Part shown: one piece after another, positions 53,630-62,595 of the stretch
Position numbering within the stretch: position 1 is the first letter of the stretch
Layout: the number at the start of each line of letters is the position of its first letter
The notes under the pieces: model-generated
The model's database searches: none
What the model saw: only the letters and a program-made list of their open reading frames with translations
What the model was told of the DNA's origin: nothing
Origin: Fidelibacterota bacterium
GTDB taxonomy: Bacteria; Fidelibacterota; UBA8477; JABMPR01
Assembly: GCA_016784025.1 (NCBI GenBank)
Contig: JADHVL010000009.1
Location: 79,743 to 143,742, forward strand
DNA length: 64,000 nt
Direction of reading: 5' to 3'
Made by a program: the position numbers and the translations under genes

Positions 53630-54361
53630 TCAAGCATTCCCGAATTGGGGTGTGGATAGGGTGATAAGGTCAATTTTCGCAGCCCCAAATTGCTCTAAAA
53701 TCCCTGCGAGAGCATTTGATGTGGCGCCAGTGGTCAAAACATCATCAACCAGTAAAACATGCTTACCCTGAAGAGCCGGCTCATCTGTGACACCAAAGGC
53801 GGCTCGAACGTTTTCCATGCGCTCCTCAGCGTTCAGCTTTGTCTGAGTTGATGTATATTTTTTCCGCTTCACGAGGTGGTTCCCTGGTTCAGCATTCAGT
53901 TTTCCCGTAAGCCATTGACTCATGTCATCGACCTGGTTGTAACCTCGCTCACGCAATTTGCGGGGATGGAGAGGTATTGAAATTACCAGATCTATCTCAT
54001 CTACAGGAAGTTGATCCAGGATTTGAGACTGATAGTGATTCAGCACCACGCCAATAGGTTTGCGACGTCTTGAATATTTTAGATGATGAATAAGTTGCTG
54101 AAAAGACTCATCGTATTCAAAAAGCGCCCAGGCTGTAGAAATGTAAATATCTCCAGGAACCGAGAATTGCCCATGGGGGGTGCCAATGAGTTTGAAGTTA
54201 TTGAGGCAAGTAATGCAGAGCTCCATCCCAGCCCGATCAAGACGATCATCACAAATCAGGCAGAGTGGTGGATAGATCAAGTCTATTACACCTGTATATA
54301 ATGCTTTAAGGGTATCGGTAATCAGATGAACAGAAAATTGTGTGGGTTTTACATTTTCCAA
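53630..54361 (-). CDS. comF: ComF family phosphoribosyltransferase-like protein
   Basis: 243 residues. A Cys4 zinc-finger-like N-terminal part (CLICDDRLDRAG...CITC, about 35-55) is followed by a phosphoribosyltransferase domain with the PRPP loop VLLVDDVLTTGAT. ComF helps import transformed DNA in competent bacteria; many non-competent species also have it. It follows the ROK kinase by 20 bases. No other competence genes are in the window. Confidence 0.9.
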   Translation of the reverse strand: MENVKPTQFSVHLITDTLKALYTGVIDLIYPPLCLICDDRLDRAGMELCITCLNNFKLIGTPHGQFSVPGDIYISTAWALFEYDESFQQLIHHLKYSRRRKPIGVVLNHYQSQILDQLPVDEIDLVISIPLHPRKLRERGYNQVDDMSQWLTGKLNAEPGNHLVKRKKYTSTQTKLNAEERMENVRAAFGVTDEPALQGKHVLLVDDVLTTGATSNALAGILEQFGAAKIDLITLSTPQFGNA

Positions 54362-54381
54362 ATCATTACCGTCTGAGTGTT

Positions 54382-55257
54382 TTAGCTAATGAGCAATGCC
54401 GACCCTATTACCGGTGCAGCATCTCCCAGTCCAGCTGGTTCAATTCTTAGCTTACCTTTTTGATTGTCGAACAAGTGAGCGTCAACCACTTCTCGAAGTG
54501 AATCAATAAAAAATTCAAAACCTGCAGCCAGTGAACCACCTATGACTATGATTCCTGGATCTAGTAGGTGAGTCACATAAACCAGAGAATGTCCCACGGA
54601 TCTACCAAGTAGACTCCAGGCGGCCAGGGCATTAGCATTCCCATCCTGGGCTAACTTAAATATTTGAAGACCTGTTCGTGAATCACCGGAAATACTCTCA
54701 TAATTGCGTTCCAGGGCGGGTCCGGAGGCATAATCCTCGAAGGTTCCATCATTGTAGGGTGCTAAACCGTATTCAGTGGCCGTACCATGGGCTCCACTTA
54801 GAATTCTGCCGTCCCAGACAAATCCATGACCATAACCAGTACCCAGGGTAATTCCATAGACGAGTGCTTCACCCTTACCAGCACCAGAGATAGCTTCACC
54901 CAGAACAAACACATTGGCATCATTGTTCATTTTAACAGGTACATCGAAATGAGCCTGAAGACGGGCAACCAGAGGGTAATTTTGAATAATTGGAGTATTG
55001 GGAGTCTCCATGACACTTTCATGGGTGTCATTAAGAGGACCGGGAGCTCCAACGCCTACCCCAACCAATTCATAGTCTGAATGGGCAGCGATCTGTGCTT
55101 TAATTGTATTTGCGATGACAAGCATGAGCTCGTCACCTTTTTCAAATTTGGACATAGCAATTTTGTCTACAAGGAGGATTAATTCTCCTGCTTCTCCTAC
55201 GAGCCCAATACGAACCTTCGTTCCCCCAATATCAACCCCTGCACGTACCTTCTTCAT
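54382..55257 (-). CDS. ROK family sugar kinase, zinc motif absent
   Basis: 291 residues. ATP loop GVDIGGTKVRIG (7-18), catalytic Asp113 in NNDANVF, and IVIGGSLAAG near the end define a ROK kinase. The CxCGxxGC zinc-binding motif found after the active site in most glucokinases and NagC relatives is missing: the stretch is EYGLAPYNDGTFEDYASG. Substrate (glucose, fructose, N-acetyl sugar) cannot be inferred. It follows the GWxTD gene by 16 bases. Confidence 0.85.
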   Translation of the reverse strand: MKKVRAGVDIGGTKVRIGLVGEAGELILLVDKIAMSKFEKGDELMLVIANTIKAQIAAHSDYELVGVGVGAPGPLNDTHESVMETPNTPIIQNYPLVARLQAHFDVPVKMNNDANVFVLGEAISGAGKGEALVYGITLGTGYGHGFVWDGRILSGAHGTATEYGLAPYNDGTFEDYASGPALERNYESISGDSRTGLQIFKLAQDGNANALAAWSLLGRSVGHSLVYVTHLLDPGIIVIGGSLAAGFEFFIDSLREVVDAHLFDNQKGKLRIEPAGLGDAAPVIGSALLIS

Positions 55258-55273
55258 TTACCGCTCCACTATA

Positions 55274-56626
55274 CTAGTCAAGGTATCGTTCCCAATCAGG
55301 ATCATGAACCTCATCTCTTGCATTAGAATTTACCAGCTGAAAGCTTCCATACCCTGTCCGGTCAACAAAAATGAAATGAACCCCACCCTCAATCTCATAA
55401 TACTCCCATGTAATCCATGGTTTTTGATCAACAGAGGATTGTTGGGTCTCAATATTGCTGGGCGGTCCATACTTTATCAGGACCCGGCCTCTGTCAGTAC
55501 TCCAGCCACCATCTGCTTCAGATCCAAAATCCCTATTGGCCATTTGGACCCGCTGATAAAACTCCACTTTAAACTCATTGACAGGAGTCTCAGGGTCAGG
55601 ATCTTGACGATCCCAGAAGGCAGTCAATACCTTTCTTTTACCAACATCATCTGATTTCTCAAAGAGACGTTTTTCTTTTTTATCCATTATGATGCTGACA
55701 ACTTGATAAATATCCGCCACCTGAGAAGCACTTAAACCGACATAATCATCTTTCGGTCCAGTCTCCTCCTGAGTGCTGGCTGTTTCTCTGAGTATATAAA
55801 ATGTTCTATTTTGAGTTGATGTTTTATTTGTGACCCCGTCTGAGATTTCAACTGCTAGTTTGTATATTCCCGAACCCAGTCCAGCGGTATTGAGCCCACC
55901 CCATTCGACCACTGAAGCACCTGGCATTTGCTTGGTGCTCAACGGGAAGTCCTGGACAATATCACCGTTAAGTGAAAGAATCTTGACGTGCACACCATAA
56001 TCGCCTGTCCCCGAGAGACCATAGGCCTCAAAGAAATAATACATCATAGGGGCACTTGATGTAAAGGTTCTCTGAGCATTGGGAACCACATCATGTCCGT
56101 ATCTGGTGAATTCGTTTTCGGTCTTAGCCTTGATCACCTGTGAAGCGAGAGTAATGTCCGAGATGGCTAATTCATCTGGAGGATAAAGTTCCAAGGAAAT
56201 GGGTCTCCGCATGGTTTGTTGTTTCTTTGAATGGACATCTACGATAGTTACCTGAAGCGTATAATCACCTGGTTCAACATAGAATTTGCTGATATCGGGC
56301 ACCCAGGTCAATTTGGCGATGGACTGTTTATCGGGGGCACGGTAGGTGCGGGTCCAGCGGTCGGGATCGTAGGGAACGATATCATCTTGAATAAGGGCAG
56401 TTTGGAAAACAACTTGAGCCTGCCATCCACTTTCGGCCTCAATGAATGTAAAAATTGATTGAGGAATCATAAGGTATACATCCAGGTATACACCGCCCTC
56501 GATTGAAAAGCGGGAATAATCCAGTGATACTTTAAAATCTACATCCGCTTGGTCCTGTGCGTTGAGCAGGCCCAATGAGAGCAGGAGGAAAGTTAATAGC
56601 CTTTTAAGTAAATTGGACTGATACAA
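55274..56626 (-). CDS. Exported GWxTD-domain protein
   Basis: About 450 residues from the TTG at 56626. A signal peptide (LLKRLLTFLLLSLGLLNA) is followed by beta-rich domains and a C-terminal GWxTD domain: GGWSTDRGRVLIKYGPP, WEYYEIEGG, then VHFIFVDRTGYG. GWxTD proteins occur in Acidobacteria, Gemmatimonadetes and FCB phyla; function is unknown. The TTG is preceded by AGGAG at 9 bases. An ATG at 56662 has no such site and puts extra charged residues before the signal peptide. It overlaps smc by 23 bases. Confidence 0.8.
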   Translation of the reverse strand: MYQSNLLKRLLTFLLLSLGLLNAQDQADVDFKVSLDYSRFSIEGGVYLDVYLMIPQSIFTFIEAESGWQAQVVFQTALIQDDIVPYDPDRWTRTYRAPDKQSIAKLTWVPDISKFYVEPGDYTLQVTIVDVHSKKQQTMRRPISLELYPPDELAISDITLASQVIKAKTENEFTRYGHDVVPNAQRTFTSSAPMMYYFFEAYGLSGTGDYGVHVKILSLNGDIVQDFPLSTKQMPGASVVEWGGLNTAGLGSGIYKLAVEISDGVTNKTSTQNRTFYILRETASTQEETGPKDDYVGLSASQVADIYQVVSIIMDKKEKRLFEKSDDVGKRKVLTAFWDRQDPDPETPVNEFKVEFYQRVQMANRDFGSEADGGWSTDRGRVLIKYGPPSNIETQQSSVDQKPWITWEYYEIEGGVHFIFVDRTGYGSFQLVNSNARDEVHDPDWERYLD

Positions 56627-59600
56627 GGCGGGACACTCCTTCCTCTTCCATGGTGACACCATATAGAAACTTGGCGGCTTCCATGGTAAGTTTGTTATGA
56701 GTTATCACGATAAACTGTGTATGGGTAGTAAAATGTTCCAGCATCTTGGTGTATTTCCGAATGTTTCTATCATCCAACGGAGCATCAACCTCATCTAAAA
56801 CACAATATGGACTAGGTTTAACTTGATAAATAGCGAATAGCAAGGCAATGGCTGTAAGGGCTTTTTCTCCTGCAGATAACATCTTAAGATTCTGAGTCTT
56901 TTTTCCACGGGGAGTCGCTTTTATGATGATATCACTTTCGAGAATATCATCAGGATTTTCAAGTAGCAGTGCGGCCTCGCCACCATCAAATAACATTTGG
57001 AATGTGCCTTTGAAATGTTCCTGGATTTGCCCGAAGGTTTCACGGAATTGCTGGCGAGCTATTCTGTCCAGCTTGGAAATAGTTTCAAGCAAACTTGTTT
57101 TCGCTTCCAGGAGATCAGCTTGTTGCTCTTTCAGGAAATTGAGTCGAGCTTGTTCAGTGTCAAACTCATCCTGAACTGCCATATTGATGGGTCCAAGATC
57201 CTCAATAAACTTTTGGCTGCGACGAATACGTTTTTCAACCTGTTCCTGATCAAATTCAGACAAATCGAGTTCATGGGACAATTCAGTCTGATACTTCTCT
57301 TGAACCCGTTCAATGATATGTTGTTGGCGAGCTTCCAGATTAGCTCCAGAAACAGATAGCTCTCGCAGTTCATCAGCAGCTGCTTCACGTTTGTGGTGAT
57401 GGTCCCGCAGACGCAATTCTAAGTCATTTAGGGCTTGACGTTTGACCTGAACTTTGCCGGCAAGTCCCACCAATACCTCAGAGTCCAGTTGCAGGGTAGA
57501 CTTCACCTTGGCCAAATGATCTTTTTCCTGATCCTTGGTTTCACGATTGGTTTTCAAGCTGTCTTCGTGTTTGAGTTTTTCTTCTTCTAAACCCAGTTTA
57601 CGGGTAGCAATGTCTTTCAAAGTATCTGCAACACTTGATAGCCGTGTATCCAGATTTCTTTCCTCATTGGTGAGATTTACGTGCTCGAGACGACCGGTTT
57701 GGGCATCCTCACTGGTCTGATCTCGCTGATTAAGCAGGGTCTGAAGTGAAGCTTCCATCTCACTGATATGAGCTTCAGTGTTAATTCTTTCCGCTTCTGC
57801 ATCAGCCAGTTGGGGAGCAAATGAAGCAATGCGTTCCTCAGCATCTTTAACAGCCTGAACCAATTCACCAACCTCCTGATCCACACTCTTGGTATCAGCT
57901 TCCGTAGAATTAATACCATATTGGGCTCGGGAAGTTTTTCGCTCAACTTCCAGGAGAATTTGCCTTTGATCATCCCGGGAAGCTTTGCTGGTACGTAATT
58001 CTCGTTCCATACTCCCGATCTGTTCATGAATTTTTTCAATGGCATCGCTATGCGCTTGAATTTCATCTACCAGGGTCGAGAATTGCTCACGGAGACGCTG
58101 TATTCGATCCCGACGTCCGATAATGGTGTCTTCCCCTTCACCACCAGATCCACCCTTTAACAAACCAAAGGTATCGTAGAGTGTGCCATCTATACTAACA
58201 GCCCGACCGCTCATATTTTTCCAGTCTGCAATAAATTCATCTTCTACCAGGGTGACATCTCTCAGGAGTAGCTGAGCCAAACCTGCATAACCGGATTTTG
58301 GTGTCACAAAGTCTATGGCAGCGCCAATTACGTGTTTGCCCGTCAAAATAGAAGAGCTCTTGGGTTTGGCCTTTAATAAGGGTTCTAGAGGTAAAAAGGT
58401 CGCTGAACCAGCCTGCTGGTCCTTTAAGGCTTTAATGGCCGACATAGCAGATTTTCGATCACTGGTGACCAAAGCCTCCGCCAGAGGACCTAAGGCGGTC
58501 TGAATGGCCTTTTCATAACGTTCATCAACTGTGAGGAGGTCAGCTACTGTCCCCAGAATGCCCATGGATTCGATGTCCTCGCTGAGCAGTTTTCTCACAC
58601 CACCAGAGTAACCTTCACCGGTTTCCATCAGTTCTTCATAAAAGTTGAGCTGATTTTCGATGCTGACGCGACGCCCCCTCTTTTTGGCCAGAGTTTCCCG
58701 GGTTTCGTTCAGTTGAGATTGCATTTTCTGAAAATCTGTTTCTAATTTTGAGACCTGGGTCTCCAGGGTTTTATACTGGTTTTCGGCATCCTTGAAATCC
58801 GAGGCGACCAGGTCCAACTCTTGTCGGTATTCAGCTTGAGAATTTTTGAGACGTTCATTTTTAGTCTTGAGATGTTCGATACTGCTCTTGTGTTGAGTAA
58901 GGGCGGCCTCTTGATGACTCTTTTGGTGGTTTAAATCACTAAGACGGTTTAACAGCTCCATGTGTTTTTGATTTTGGACATCATGCTCGGTTTTAGCACT
59001 CCGATATTGTTCCACTGCTGCATCAAAGGCAGCTTTCAATACGTCATCTTTCGCCTTGGCTGCATCAATGCGTGGCTGGATATGAGCTTTTTCATTAGTG
59101 AGTTCAGACTCGAGGGTGTGAGAAGATTCTTCACGTTCCACCAGGGTATGTTGTTCAACCCGGATTCGATCCAGAGCTGTAGTAGCACTGGCAATTTTTT
59201 CTTCTGCAATCAACAGGGTTTGTTCAATGTTGATACGGGCAGTGTTGGAGACGTTTACTTGGTCCTGTTGTTCTCCATATTCTTTCTCTATGAGCTGGAG
59301 TTGATCTTTGGCTTCCTCAACTCGATTCTCTTCCAGACTGACTTCCTCACCACTGGCACCGTAGCCATCTTTGAGTTGGGCAATTCTCTGTTTGATGGGA
59401 GCTAATTTTTCAAGGACCTGTGAACTTTCAAATACAGCCAGAGAAATTTCATCATCTTTCAACTGTCCCTGGACACGGTCAAAGCGTTTATACTTGGCAA
59501 GCTGTCTTCTCAAACTGCCTACACTTTTTTCAACTTCATTAATAATGTCGTTCACTCGATTCAGATCTGTGTCTGTGGAATCGAGACGTCGCATGGACAA

Positions 59601-60125
59601 ACGACGTTGCTGCTTGTATTTATTTATTCCGGAAGCTTCTTCAATAAGGCGACGACGCTCTTCCTTGCTGTCACTGAGTATGGATTCCACCATTTTGAGT
59701 TCGATAACTGAATAGGCATCTGATCCCATCCCAGTATCCACAAAGAGATTGTGAATATCTTTTAACCGGCAGGCATTTTTATTGATGAAGAATTCACTGG
59801 CCCCATCCCTGAACACTCTGCGAGTGATAACCACATCGGTGTATTCCACAGGTAGCAAACCACGATCATTGTGAATGGTAAGAGAAACCTCAGCATAGTT
59901 GACAGCTTTGCGCTTATTGGTGCCACTAAAGATGACATCGTGCATGTTTTGACTGCGTAGGACTGAGCTTTTTTGTTCACCCATCACCCAGCGAATTGCG
60001 TCTACAACGTTGGTTTTTCCACAGCCATTGGGACCTACAATACAGGTCAAGCCTTCAGCAAATTTGAGCTTGGTCGGTTCAGCGAAGGATTTGAATCCCT
60101 TTATCTCAAGGTCAGATATATACAT
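56604..60125 (-). CDS. smc: Chromosome segregation protein SMC
   Basis: 1173 residues. Walker A GPNGCGKTN (about 32-40) and WVMGEQ, long coiled coils (about 165-500 and 660-1010), hinge with the GYSGGVRKLL and GGSGGEGED segments, and at the end SAGEKALTAIALLFA plus CVLDEVDAPLDD. It forms bacterial condensin with ScpA and ScpB, both encoded in this window at 12151-13426. The 3' end overlaps the GWxTD start. 69 bases separate it from the HIT gene. Confidence 0.97.
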   Translation of the reverse strand: MYISDLEIKGFKSFAEPTKLKFAEGLTCIVGPNGCGKTNVVDAIRWVMGEQKSSVLRSQNMHDVIFSGTNKRKAVNYAEVSLTIHNDRGLLPVEYTDVVITRRVFRDGASEFFINKNACRLKDIHNLFVDTGMGSDAYSVIELKMVESILSDSKEERRRLIEEASGINKYKQQRRLSMRRLDSTDTDLNRVNDIINEVEKSVGSLRRQLAKYKRFDRVQGQLKDDEISLAVFESSQVLEKLAPIKQRIAQLKDGYGASGEEVSLEENRVEEAKDQLQLIEKEYGEQQDQVNVSNTARINIEQTLLIAEEKIASATTALDRIRVEQHTLVEREESSHTLESELTNEKAHIQPRIDAAKAKDDVLKAAFDAAVEQYRSAKTEHDVQNQKHMELLNRLSDLNHQKSHQEAALTQHKSSIEHLKTKNERLKNSQAEYRQELDLVASDFKDAENQYKTLETQVSKLETDFQKMQSQLNETRETLAKKRGRRVSIENQLNFYEELMETGEGYSGGVRKLLSEDIESMGILGTVADLLTVDERYEKAIQTALGPLAEALVTSDRKSAMSAIKALKDQQAGSATFLPLEPLLKAKPKSSSILTGKHVIGAAIDFVTPKSGYAGLAQLLLRDVTLVEDEFIADWKNMSGRAVSIDGTLYDTFGLLKGGSGGEGEDTIIGRRDRIQRLREQFSTLVDEIQAHSDAIEKIHEQIGSMERELRTSKASRDDQRQILLEVERKTSRAQYGINSTEADTKSVDQEVGELVQAVKDAEERIASFAPQLADAEAERINTEAHISEMEASLQTLLNQRDQTSEDAQTGRLEHVNLTNEERNLDTRLSSVADTLKDIATRKLGLEEEKLKHEDSLKTNRETKDQEKDHLAKVKSTLQLDSEVLVGLAGKVQVKRQALNDLELRLRDHHHKREAAADELRELSVSGANLEARQQHIIERVQEKYQTELSHELDLSEFDQEQVEKRIRRSQKFIEDLGPINMAVQDEFDTEQARLNFLKEQQADLLEAKTSLLETISKLDRIARQQFRETFGQIQEHFKGTFQMLFDGGEAALLLENPDDILESDIIIKATPRGKKTQNLKMLSAGEKALTAIALLFAIYQVKPSPYCVLDEVDAPLDDRNIRKYTKMLEHFTTHTQFIVITHNKLTMEAAKFLYGVTMEEEGVSRLVSVQFT

Positions 60126-60194
60126 GCGGTGTTTCTATCTCCAATAAATGCTACGGGGAAAACAGTCTCAAATGAGACCCATGTTACAATTTGT

Positions 60195-60539
60195 TTAGCC
60201 GGGGGGCCAGGTCATTACTCGGCCGCCCAAAACGTGCAGGTGCAGATGAAAAACGGTCTGACCAGCTTTTGCACCATCGTTCATAACCAGGCGATATCCA
60301 TCATCCAAGCCAACTTCTGCAGCCAGTTCTGTTCCTTTTTCCACCAATTTGCCAATGAGAGCCTGGTCGGCTTCGGTCAATGCAGATGGACCTGTAATGT
60401 GTTTGAGGGGAATGACTAAGATATGAGTTGGTGCTTGAGGACTAATGTCATTAAATGCTATAATATCATCATCCTTATATAGCAGTGTAGCTGGTATATC
60501 TCCAGCAATGATTTTACAGAAAATACAATCTTGTGGCAC
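60195..60539 (-). CDS. HIT family nucleotide-binding protein
   Basis: 114 residues. CIFCKIIAGDIPA at the start and the histidine triad HLHLHVLGG near the end are those of the PKCI/HinT branch. HinT-type enzymes hydrolyse phosphoramidates of AMP or GMP. It lies 18 bases after rsmE and before smc. The C-terminus is short, ending a few residues after the triad. Confidence 0.93.
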   Translation of the reverse strand: MPQDCIFCKIIAGDIPATLLYKDDDIIAFNDISPQAPTHILVIPLKHITGPSALTEADQALIGKLVEKGTELAAEVGLDDGYRLVMNDGAKAGQTVFHLHLHVLGGRVMTWPPG

Positions 60540-60557
60540 GCTTCCTCCTTAACGGGG

Positions 60558-61286
60558 TTATGCAGGTTCCTGTTGAAGCGCCGACACCAATCCGACTGCA
60601 TGAATGGCTGCTGTTTCAGCACGTAAGCGTCTGGGACCCAGACCCGTGAAAGTATAGTCGGAAATGGATGCTAAATCAATTTCATCCTTTGACCAATCTC
60701 CCTCTGGACCAATCCAGATGACAATGGGGATTGGAGCTTTCATTTTCTGGATAGATGGCATTATGGAAGTGCTGGAATCTGACCCATAACAAAATAAATG
60801 TTCTGCATCTGATAGGCTTTTAACCGCAGTTGAGAAGGGTGTGAGAGCATGGATTCTCGGACATCTAGATCTTCGGCTTTGCTTCATGGCTGAAACGGCT
60901 ATGCGCTCTAAACGTTTTGTATTAACACCTTTTTTGATAGTGTGGTCTGTAAGAAGTGGGATGATCTCATTTACACCAAGTTCAGTAGCCTTTTCAACGA
61001 TAAGATTGAGATGATCCCCTTTTAAGTTTGCCACAGCCAGGATGAGGTTTATCCCGAGCTCGCCACGGTTCTCATATTCTTCCAAAACCTTCAGATCCAG
61101 GGATGATTCTCTAATGAGGTCTAAAGTGGCTCGAGCAGCGGTTCCTGCTCCATTCACGACCCAAATCTCATCACCTTCATCAAATCGCCGTACACGTACA
61201 AGATGGTGAAATTCTGTACCTTCTACTTTGAGGTGAGTTTGCCCGCTTTTAAATGCCGGCAGAAAGACTTGTTCACCGGTGATCAC
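60558..61286 (-). CDS. rsmE: 16S rRNA (uracil-1498-N3)-methyltransferase
   Basis: 242 residues, SPOUT methyltransferase. A short N-terminal PUA-like barrel (HHLVRVRRFDEGDEI) is followed by the knotted domain with WIGPEGDWSKDEI and LGPRRLRAETAA, the AdoMet-binding segments. It methylates U1498 of 16S rRNA. The start overlaps the preceding barrel gene by 4 bases (ATGA). Confidence 0.95.
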   Translation of the reverse strand: MITGEQVFLPAFKSGQTHLKVEGTEFHHLVRVRRFDEGDEIWVVNGAGTAARATLDLIRESSLDLKVLEEYENRGELGINLILAVANLKGDHLNLIVEKATELGVNEIIPLLTDHTIKKGVNTKRLERIAVSAMKQSRRSRCPRIHALTPFSTAVKSLSDAEHLFCYGSDSSTSIMPSIQKMKAPIPIVIWIGPEGDWSKDEIDLASISDYTFTGLGPRRLRAETAAIHAVGLVSALQQEPA

Positions 61287-61885
61287 CGGTTGAGAAACTC
61301 CATTCCAGCTTGGAGGAAGAGACCCTGATATGTCTGACGCTCGTCAATGATCTCGCCGAAAGATGCATAATCATAACCTACTCTAAATGTGTAGGAACCT
61401 CCCTGGCCAGATAAGATACGTATGTGGACTCCCCCACGAAATATGGGTGCAAAGTCACTCTCAACTTTTCCCCATCTATCGATAAAACCTTTATTATCAT
61501 CCGTATTCAACGACCAGACTGGTCCTGCTGAGATAAAGCTCCCAATCTGAAAGGAAGGATGCATGCTATCAATAAATGGAAACCAGGTTAACCCGGGCAT
61601 CAGTTTTACAAAGCTCAGGTTGCGGTTGTTGAGTGAAATGACTCGACCGGTATAGTCGATATAATTGAAGGTATCATTGCTCTCAACCAGGGACCAATCC
61701 AATTCCAGATCAAGACTAAGAGCTTCACTGGTATGGTAGCTATAAAACCCACCAAGACTACCACCGTAGCTGAGGAGCTCCATATCAAAACCCATGGTTT
61801 TATAACGCACAGATTCACCAGTCTGGGCCCAGATGAGGCCAAAACTAAGCAATAGGAGTATGAGGAGTTTCCAGGGGTGTTTCAT
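61283..61885 (-). CDS. Exported beta-rich protein, outer-membrane-like
   Basis: 200 residues. A signal peptide of about 20 residues (LLILLLLSFGLIWAQ) is followed by alternating strands with many aromatic residues, for example FRGGVHIRILSGQGGSYTFRVGYDYASF, as in small outer-membrane barrels; the end is QAGMEFLNR rather than a classic terminal Phe. I do not recognise the family. It overlaps the RsbW-like gene by 4 bases and rsmE by 4, so the three are coupled in translation. Confidence 0.65.
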   Translation of the reverse strand: MKHPWKLLILLLLSFGLIWAQTGESVRYKTMGFDMELLSYGGSLGGFYSYHTSEALSLDLELDWSLVESNDTFNYIDYTGRVISLNNRNLSFVKLMPGLTWFPFIDSMHPSFQIGSFISAGPVWSLNTDDNKGFIDRWGKVESDFAPIFRGGVHIRILSGQGGSYTFRVGYDYASFGEIIDERQTYQGLFLQAGMEFLNR

Positions 61886-62301
61886 CTATAGCGGATCATC
61901 TTGAGTTCGTGATAGCCTGTAGCACGCACAAAACAAATCTCATCCATGTAATTTTCCATAAAAAGGAGCCCCCGTCCATGGCAGCGCATGCGCTGTTCCG
62001 GAGTGGTGGGGTCTTCCAGACAATCTCTGTCAAAGCCCATCCCCTTGTCACGGATTCGCAACTCTAGATGGGAGTCGTACAGGGTCATCTTAATGGAAAC
62101 ATCATGGTCTGAATCATTCCCATTCCCATGCTTAATGGCATTATTAACACCTTCTTGAAGTGCTAAAATAATGTCTTGCCGAGTTTCAGGTGGGTAATCA
62201 GTCCTGCTCAAGACGTTGCTTGCAAAATCCTGAACTCTTTCAATTTGAGTAAGGTCTGAAGGGATGGCCAGAAAATGATCGAAAACTTGTTTGTTGCTCA
62301 T
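61882..62301 (-). CDS. RsbW-type serine/threonine kinase / anti-sigma factor
   Basis: 139 residues from the ATG at 62301; an in-frame start at 62346 is less likely. A single HATPase_c domain with N-box EGVNNAIKHGN, G1 box DKGMGFD and a second Gly stretch, GRGLLFMENYMDE. Such proteins bind a sigma factor or phosphorylate an STAS anti-anti-sigma partner. No STAS, sigma or phosphatase gene is adjacent, so the partner is elsewhere. It lies between a small membrane protein and a barrel-like gene. Confidence 0.88.
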   Translation of the reverse strand: MSNKQVFDHFLAIPSDLTQIERVQDFASNVLSRTDYPPETRQDIILALQEGVNNAIKHGNGNDSDHDVSIKMTLYDSHLELRIRDKGMGFDRDCLEDPTTPEQRMRCHGRGLLFMENYMDEICFVRATGYHELKMIRYR

Positions 62302-62405
62302 ACTACTCACGGGGCGAATTATAAGATAAATTGGGCCTGACGACAAGTATGTTCAACAGAAAATACAAATACTACTGTGGGGAGGTTCTGTGGAAAAATC
62401 GGGGA

Positions 62406-62591
62406 TTATTCCACTTCTTTAAAGTCAGCATCCTCAATGTCAGATTCATCGACCTTTAATCGAGTGGATGATTCACTGACCTGATCATTTACATTTACAC
62501 TATCCTTATCCACGATCTTCACCTGACTTAACATATTTTTAACAGTTTTAAATACAAAATAGGCCAGGGCGAATATGATCAGATAACGCAT
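62406..62591 (-). CDS. Small single-pass membrane protein
   Basis: 61 residues: one N-terminal hydrophobic helix (about 3-16), then a short basic stretch and an acidic tail rich in Asp, Glu and Ser. It starts 4 bases after the deoxynucleoside kinase stop and looks co-transcribed. I do not recognise it; a weak likeness to DUF4834 proteins of Bacteroidetes is only an impression. Coding status rests on its spacing and composition. Confidence 0.5.
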   Translation of the reverse strand: MRYLIIFALAYFVFKTVKNMLSQVKIVDKDSVNVNDQVSESSTRLKVDESDIEDADFKEVE

Positions 62592-62595
62592 GATA

